Shown here: one piece after another, positions 33,029 to 34,959 of the stretch | Position numbering within the stretch: the first letter of the stretch is position 1 | Layout: each line of letters starts with the position of its first letter | Assembly: GCA_020048985.1 (NCBI GenBank) | Contig: JAIFLR010000005.1 | Location: forward strand, 1-34,959 | Length of the DNA: 34,959 bases | Source of the DNA: Halobacteriovorax sp. | Lineage (GTDB): Bacteria; Bdellovibrionota; Bacteriovoracia; Bacteriovoracales; Bacteriovoracaceae | Reading direction: 5' to 3' | Notes under the pieces: model-generated | What the model saw: only the letters and a program-made list of their open reading frames with translations | Told to the model about the DNA's origin: nothing | Database searches by the model: none | Program-made: the position numbers and the translations under genes

Positions 33029-33292
33029 TTATTTAATTGATGCTACTTGCTTAGTGAGACGGCTTGTCTTACGAGAAGCTGTCTGCTTTTTCATAGCTGG
33101 TGACTTAGCAAGTTTTGCTAGAAGTGACTGAGCTTTTTGAAGAAGCGTTTTTGCTGTGACTTTATCACCTTTAGCAATTGCATCTTTAAGTGCTTTAACA
33201 GCTGTACGAGATTTAGCTGTTTTAGTTTTGTTCGTCATACGACGAGTTTTTTCTTGTTTTGCTCTTTTTACTGATGATTTGTGATTGGCCAC
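33029..33292 (-). CDS. rpsT: 30S ribosomal protein S20
   Basis: Binds 16S rRNA in the small ribosomal subunit. The 87 residues start with ANHKSSVKRAKQEKTRR and continue KTKTAKSRTAVKALKDA, a strongly basic, helical S20. The start codon is GTG, with AGGAG upstream; non-AUG starts are also known for rpsT in other bacteria. A good promoter lies about 40-70 bp upstream and an intrinsic terminator follows. Single-gene transcript, probably growth-rate controlled. Confidence 0.96.
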   Translation of the reverse strand: MANHKSSVKRAKQEKTRRMTNKTKTAKSRTAVKALKDAIAKGDKVTAKTLLQKAQSLLAKLAKSPAMKKQTASRKTSRLTKQVASIK

Positions 33293-33332
33293 TGCGTTCT
33301 CCTAAATGGTCGTTCTGTCAAAATATTGCGAT

Positions 33333-33362
33333 GTTATAAACCACTTTTGACCTTTATGGCAA
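33333..33362 (-). promoter_or_regulatory. Promoter of rpsT
   Basis: On the minus strand TTGCCA (33362-33357) is followed after 18 bp by TATAAC (33338-33333). Both hexamers match the sigma70 consensus at 5 of 6 positions. The leader would be about 34 nt. Confidence 0.6.
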
Positions 33363-33472
33363 GAGTTCAGGAATAGATTGTTTAAAATCAGTCGCATACC
33401 TTTTGGCAAAAGCCGCGGGATGGGGTACTTTTTCTCTACTTTATTTTGAAATTGAAACAAGGATTTTCTGTG

Positions 33473-34330
33473 ATGAAAAACATTCAACTTGTCGGAATTG
33501 TTGGGGCTGGACAGATGGGACGCGGGATTGCACAGGTTGCTGCCCAGACCGGTTATGAGGTTGTTCTTTTTGATGCATTTAAGAATTCACTGGATTTTGG
33601 TTACTCATTTATTAAGACGCAGTTAGACAAAGGTGTCGAAAAAGGAAAGTGGAGCGCTGATGAAGCGACCAAAGCTTATTCCCGCATTAAAATAACCGCA
33701 GAAATGGCAGATCTTAAAAACTGCGATCTGGTGATTGAAGCAGCAACTGAAAAGAAAGAACTTAAATTTGATATTTTTAAGAAGCTGGATGAAGCAGTAA
33801 AACCGGAAGCTATCCTGGCCAGTAACACTTCATCTATTTCTATTACTGAAATCGCTGCCACGACTAAACGCCCTCACCAGGTCGTAGGCATGCACTTTAT
33901 GAATCCGGTTCCAGTGATGAAACTAGTCGAAGGAATTCGCGGTCTAGAGACTTCGGATGAAACCTTTAATACCGTTGCCGCAGTTTCAGAAAAAATGGGC
34001 AAGACTTTTGTTCGCGCTCAGGACTATCCAGGTTTTGCAGTAAACCGCATCCTTATGCCAATGATTAATGAAGCTGTTTACGCTCTCTATGAGGGTGTTG
34101 CCACCGCCAAAGATATTGATACAGCGATGAAGCTCGGAACAAATCAACCGATGGGTCCACTTGAGCTCGCAGATTTTATTGGTCTAGATACTTGCTTGGC
34201 AATTATGAACGTTTTGCATGACGGACTTGCTGATACGAAGTACCGCCCTTGCCCGCTGCTAAAACAGTACGTTGCTGCCGGAAGATATGGCCGTAAAAAC
34301 GGAAAAGGATTCCATATTTATGATAAGTAA
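33473..34330 (+). CDS. hbd: 3-hydroxybutyryl-CoA dehydrogenase
   Basis: NAD(P)-dependent interconversion of 3-hydroxyacyl-CoA and acetoacetyl-type CoA, in beta-oxidation or the acetoacetyl-CoA branch. 285 residues from the ATG at 33473 (AAGGA upstream); the in-frame ATG at 33446 lies before that site. The N-terminal nucleotide-binding motif GIVGAGQMGRGIAQ, SNTSSISITE and the catalytic segment GMHFMNPVPVMKLVE are complete. Length is normal (about 280-290). The C-terminal part PGFAVNRILMPMINEA is the dimerisation domain. Its 3' end overlaps the enoyl-CoA hydratase gene by 11 bp, forming a beta-oxidation pair. Confidence 0.94.
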   Translation: MKNIQLVGIVGAGQMGRGIAQVAAQTGYEVVLFDAFKNSLDFGYSFIKTQLDKGVEKGKWSADEATKAYSRIKITAEMADLKNCDLVIEAATEKKELKFDIFKKLDEAVKPEAILASNTSSISITEIAATTKRPHQVVGMHFMNPVPVMKLVEGIRGLETSDETFNTVAAVSEKMGKTFVRAQDYPGFAVNRILMPMINEAVYALYEGVATAKDIDTAMKLGTNQPMGPLELADFIGLDTCLAIMNVLHDGLADTKYRPCPLLKQYVAAGRYGRKNGKGFHIYDK

Positions 34331-34959
34331 CTTTGAAACACTTAGTTTTAGTGTGAGTGATGAAATTGGCACATTGGTTATCAATCGTGCCGACAAACTC
34401 AATGCTCTTAATATTCAAGTCCTGCGTGAACTAAAAGGAGCATTGACTGAGTTAAGGGTGGCCCCTATTCGTGGTCTCATTTTCACAGGTGAAGGTGAAA
34501 AAGCCTTCATTGCTGGAGCAGACATTGCCGAAATGAAACCTATGGATTCAGGTGAGGCCCTGGCTTTCTCTGAGTTAGGTCAACTGGTCACTCTGGCCTT
34601 TGAAGCACTCCCTTACCCAAGTATTGCTTGTGTAAATGGATTTGCTCTCGGTGGGGGATTTGAAATGGCGCTTGCCTGCGATTTTATTTTCGCTTCGAAA
34701 AATGCTGTGTTTGGTTTGCCGGAAGTGAAGCTTGGACTTATTCCAGGCTTTGGTGGGACTCAGCGTTTGGCGAAAATTGTAGGAGAGAGACGGGCCAAGG
34801 AGATCATGTTCTCCGGTCGCAACGTCACCAGTGATGAAGCTAAAGTTTTGGGAATTGCGCTGGACGTTTACTCTGATAAAGCCCAACTTTTAGCTGAAGC
34901 TCAAAGCTGGTTCAAGATGACGCTTAAGAACTCATCATGTGCCATTTATCAGGCAAAAC
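34320..34959 (+). CDS. Enoyl-CoA hydratase / crotonase-family protein (partial)
   Basis: The reading frame starts at ATG 34320 inside the last codons of hbd and runs off the right edge (213 complete codons, no stop). It shows the crotonase fold: FIAGADIAEMKPMD (oxyanion-hole region), ALGGGFEMALACDF with the first catalytic Glu, and LPEVKLGLIPGFGGTQRL with the second. Both acid residues are kept, so a hydratase is favoured over isomerase or thioesterase members. It would hydrate trans-2-enoyl-CoA to the substrate of Hbd. Only the C-terminal part (about 45-50 residues) is missing. Confidence 0.92.
   Translation, partial: MISNFETLSFSVSDEIGTLVINRADKLNALNIQVLRELKGALTELRVAPIRGLIFTGEGEKAFIAGADIAEMKPMDSGEALAFSELGQLVTLAFEALPYPSIACVNGFALGGGFEMALACDFIFASKNAVFGLPEVKLGLIPGFGGTQRLAKIVGERRAKEIMFSGRNVTSDEAKVLGIALDVYSDKAQLLAEAQSWFKMTLKNSSCAIYQAK

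Noticed and set aside
33316-33321. TTGACA on the minus strand just upstream of rpsT as a -35 box
   Set aside because: It lies too close to the ribosome binding site for a -10 and leader; the TTGCCA/TATAAC pair further upstream fits better.
1-34959. CRISPR arrays, insertion sequences, prophage or rRNA
   Set aside because: No tandem repeats with spacers, transposase or integrase-like frames, terminal inverted repeats with target duplications, or rRNA segments were found on either strand by eye.

Overview
The window looks like a chromosomal segment of a Gram-negative bacterium with moderately low GC. Many small secreted proteins and lipoproteins, an outer-membrane porin, a TolC-type channel and AAGGAG-type ribosome binding sites support this. 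My best guess is a Bdellovibrio/Bacteriovorax-type predator. That rests on overall character (secreted nuclease-like proteins, a degenerate HD-GYP response regulator, many orphan lipoproteins) and not on a marker gene. I saw no insertion sequence, prophage, CRISPR array or rRNA. Genes are dense and mostly in short operons with 1-4 bp start/stop overlaps.

Layout. 0-3.7 kb: tail of a coiled-coil protein, a pyruvate kinase fused to a ferredoxin-like Fe-S tail, queG, and a convergent alpha/beta hydrolase. 3.7-7.3 kb: tRNA-Phe with terminator, a beta-carbonic anhydrase/DUF1275 operon, two small exported proteins and a VOC protein. 7.3-11.3 kb: a batA-batB pair, a secreted HNH nuclease, a PepSY/cytochrome b pair and a divergent membrane-anchored LuxR-type regulator. 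11.3-16.2 kb: a lipoprotein, then a TolC/CzcA-like heavy-metal efflux pair with no membrane fusion protein. 16.2-20.9 kb: hemN, deoD, an acyltransferase, a response regulator with a degenerate HD-GYP domain, and a small exported protein.

20.9-25 kb: a MAPEG protein, a phosphate-type porin preceded by an 11-bp direct repeat, a small exported protein whose start lies in a long hairpin, two lipoproteins, and a MerR/cobalamin-binding regulator divergent from acs. 25-30.4 kb: acs, a small protein of unknown function, and a secreted 789-residue protein that I read as two uracil-DNA-glycosylase-fold domains, then a secreted protein of unknown function. 30.4-35 kb: a GFA-type zinc protein, a lemA-TPM-TPM operon just behind rpsT and its terminator, hbd, and the start of an enoyl-CoA hydratase gene.

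Physiology. Carbon metabolism (pyruvate kinase, acs, hbd, enoyl-CoA hydratase) suggests growth on acetate and acyl-CoA units. Nucleoside salvage (deoD) and exported DNA-acting candidates (HNH, tandem UDG fold) would fit a cell that consumes foreign nucleic acid. FNR-like half-sites near hemN and the repeat before the porin suggest oxygen and phosphate control. The main novelty candidates are the exported tandem UDG-fold protein, the pyruvate kinase-ferredoxin fusion, the start-masking hairpin at 22.7 kb, and the B12-binding regulator lacking the CarH Trp-His pair.
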